From assembly GCA_902727915.1 (NCBI GenBank), contig CACVAU010000053.1:1-24552 (forward strand): 24,552 nt of DNA. The letters run 5' to 3'. A model generated the notes under the pieces. The model was not told the DNA's origin. It ran no database searches and saw only the letters and a list, made by a program, of their open reading frames with translations. This DNA comes from an uncultured Sulfurovum sp. GTDB taxonomy: Bacteria; Campylobacterota; Campylobacteria; Campylobacterales; Sulfurovaceae. A program made the translations under genes and the position numbers. This document shows positions 24,373 to 24,552 of the stretch, in pieces (the stretch's first letter is position 1; the number at the start of each line of letters is the position of its first letter).

Positions 24373-24552
24373 ATGCTATACAAAGACATCGACTCAAAAG
24401 AACAAGAGATTCACCAACTCAAAACACTCATACTCAGAAGCCAAAATCCCAAACAAAAAAACCTTATCAAAACTGATTTGGCACGTGTTGTCAATGGCTA
24501 TGAAGCAGAAAAAGATAATGCATACTACATTGGTTTTCGTTTTAAAGAGAGT
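24373..24552 (+). CDS. Possible NERD-domain protein, N-terminal part
   Basis: The frame is open from the ATG at 24373 to the window edge (60 residues visible). AAGGA lies 7-8 nt upstream. Residues 1-30 are helical and charged. Residues 38-58 (ARVVNGYEAEKDNAYYIGFR) resemble the opening of the nuclease-related NERD domain, which usually reads G..GE..aAYyldf. NERD proteins have a PD-(D/E)XK-like nuclease core, but the catalytic part lies beyond the window. It is divergent from the defence operon and so not part of the same transcript. The family call is tentative. Confidence 0.5.
   Translation, partial: MLYKDIDSKEQEIHQLKTLILRSQNPKQKNLIKTDLARVVNGYEAEKDNAYYIGFRFKES

Noticed and set aside
1..24552. 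CRISPR array, tRNA or rRNA genes, insertion sequence or prophage
   Set aside because: No regularly spaced direct repeats, cloverleaf-like segments, transposase, integrase or structural phage genes were seen on either strand.

Overview
The window looks like an AT-rich chromosomal segment of a Campylobacterota bacterium (epsilonproteobacterium), most likely a free-living relative of Sulfurimonas, Sulfurovum or Arcobacter. The main reasons are the complex I genes (nuoA-nuoD followed by the short Helicobacter/Campylobacter-type NuoE-like subunit), an OprD-like porin and the low GC. The genus cannot be fixed from the sequence alone.

Layout. 1-661 (-) is a partial class II Fic/DUF4172 AMP-transferase-type protein running off the left edge. 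870-3941 (-) is a four-gene envelope operon: a TAXI-type TRAP solute-binding protein with an extra C-terminal membrane anchor, an exported CPWC thioredoxin, an 88-residue unknown and a Cys-containing exported unknown. 4198-4527 (+) is a lone acidic small protein, convergent with 4604-7924 (-), a tightly packed nuoA-B-C-D-E operon. 8160-8699 (-) is a DMP19/DUF4375-like protein and 8830-10158 (-) an outer-membrane porin. 10395-12819 (-) is a three-gene murein operon: NamZ exo-muramidase, an Amidase_3-type amidase and an Amidase_2-type amidase. 13095-14111 (+) is a bestrophin-type channel.

The right 10 kb (14208-24552) is accessory and defence-like. A Fic-like protein whose catalytic His is replaced by Gln is translationally coupled to a membrane-anchored unknown (15547 to 14208, -). 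It is transcribed back-to-back with a C5 cytosine DNA methyltransferase (15667-16926, +). Tail-to-tail with the methylase, and only 2 bp from it, lies a four-gene operon read from 24045 to 16929 (-): GHKL/MutL-like ATPase, Z1 superfamily-II helicase-like ATPase, PD-(D/E)XK nuclease and AIPR protein. All four overlap by 1 to 20 bp. A possible NERD-domain gene begins at the right edge, so the island probably continues.

How the genes may work together. The methylase is expected to mark self DNA. The ATPase, Z1 motor, PD-(D/E)XK nuclease and AIPR protein would form the restriction or abortive arm. This gene set resembles the MutL-homologue restriction-modification systems predicted computationally by Iyer, Abhiman and Aravind (2008). 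It is therefore a known predicted family rather than a new one. The unusual points here are the convergent methylase, its divergent promoter region shared with a degenerate Fic-like gene, and the Fic-like/membrane-protein pair. Elsewhere, nuoA-E supplies the quinone-module side of complex I but ends at a strong hairpin, so the remaining nuo genes must be elsewhere.
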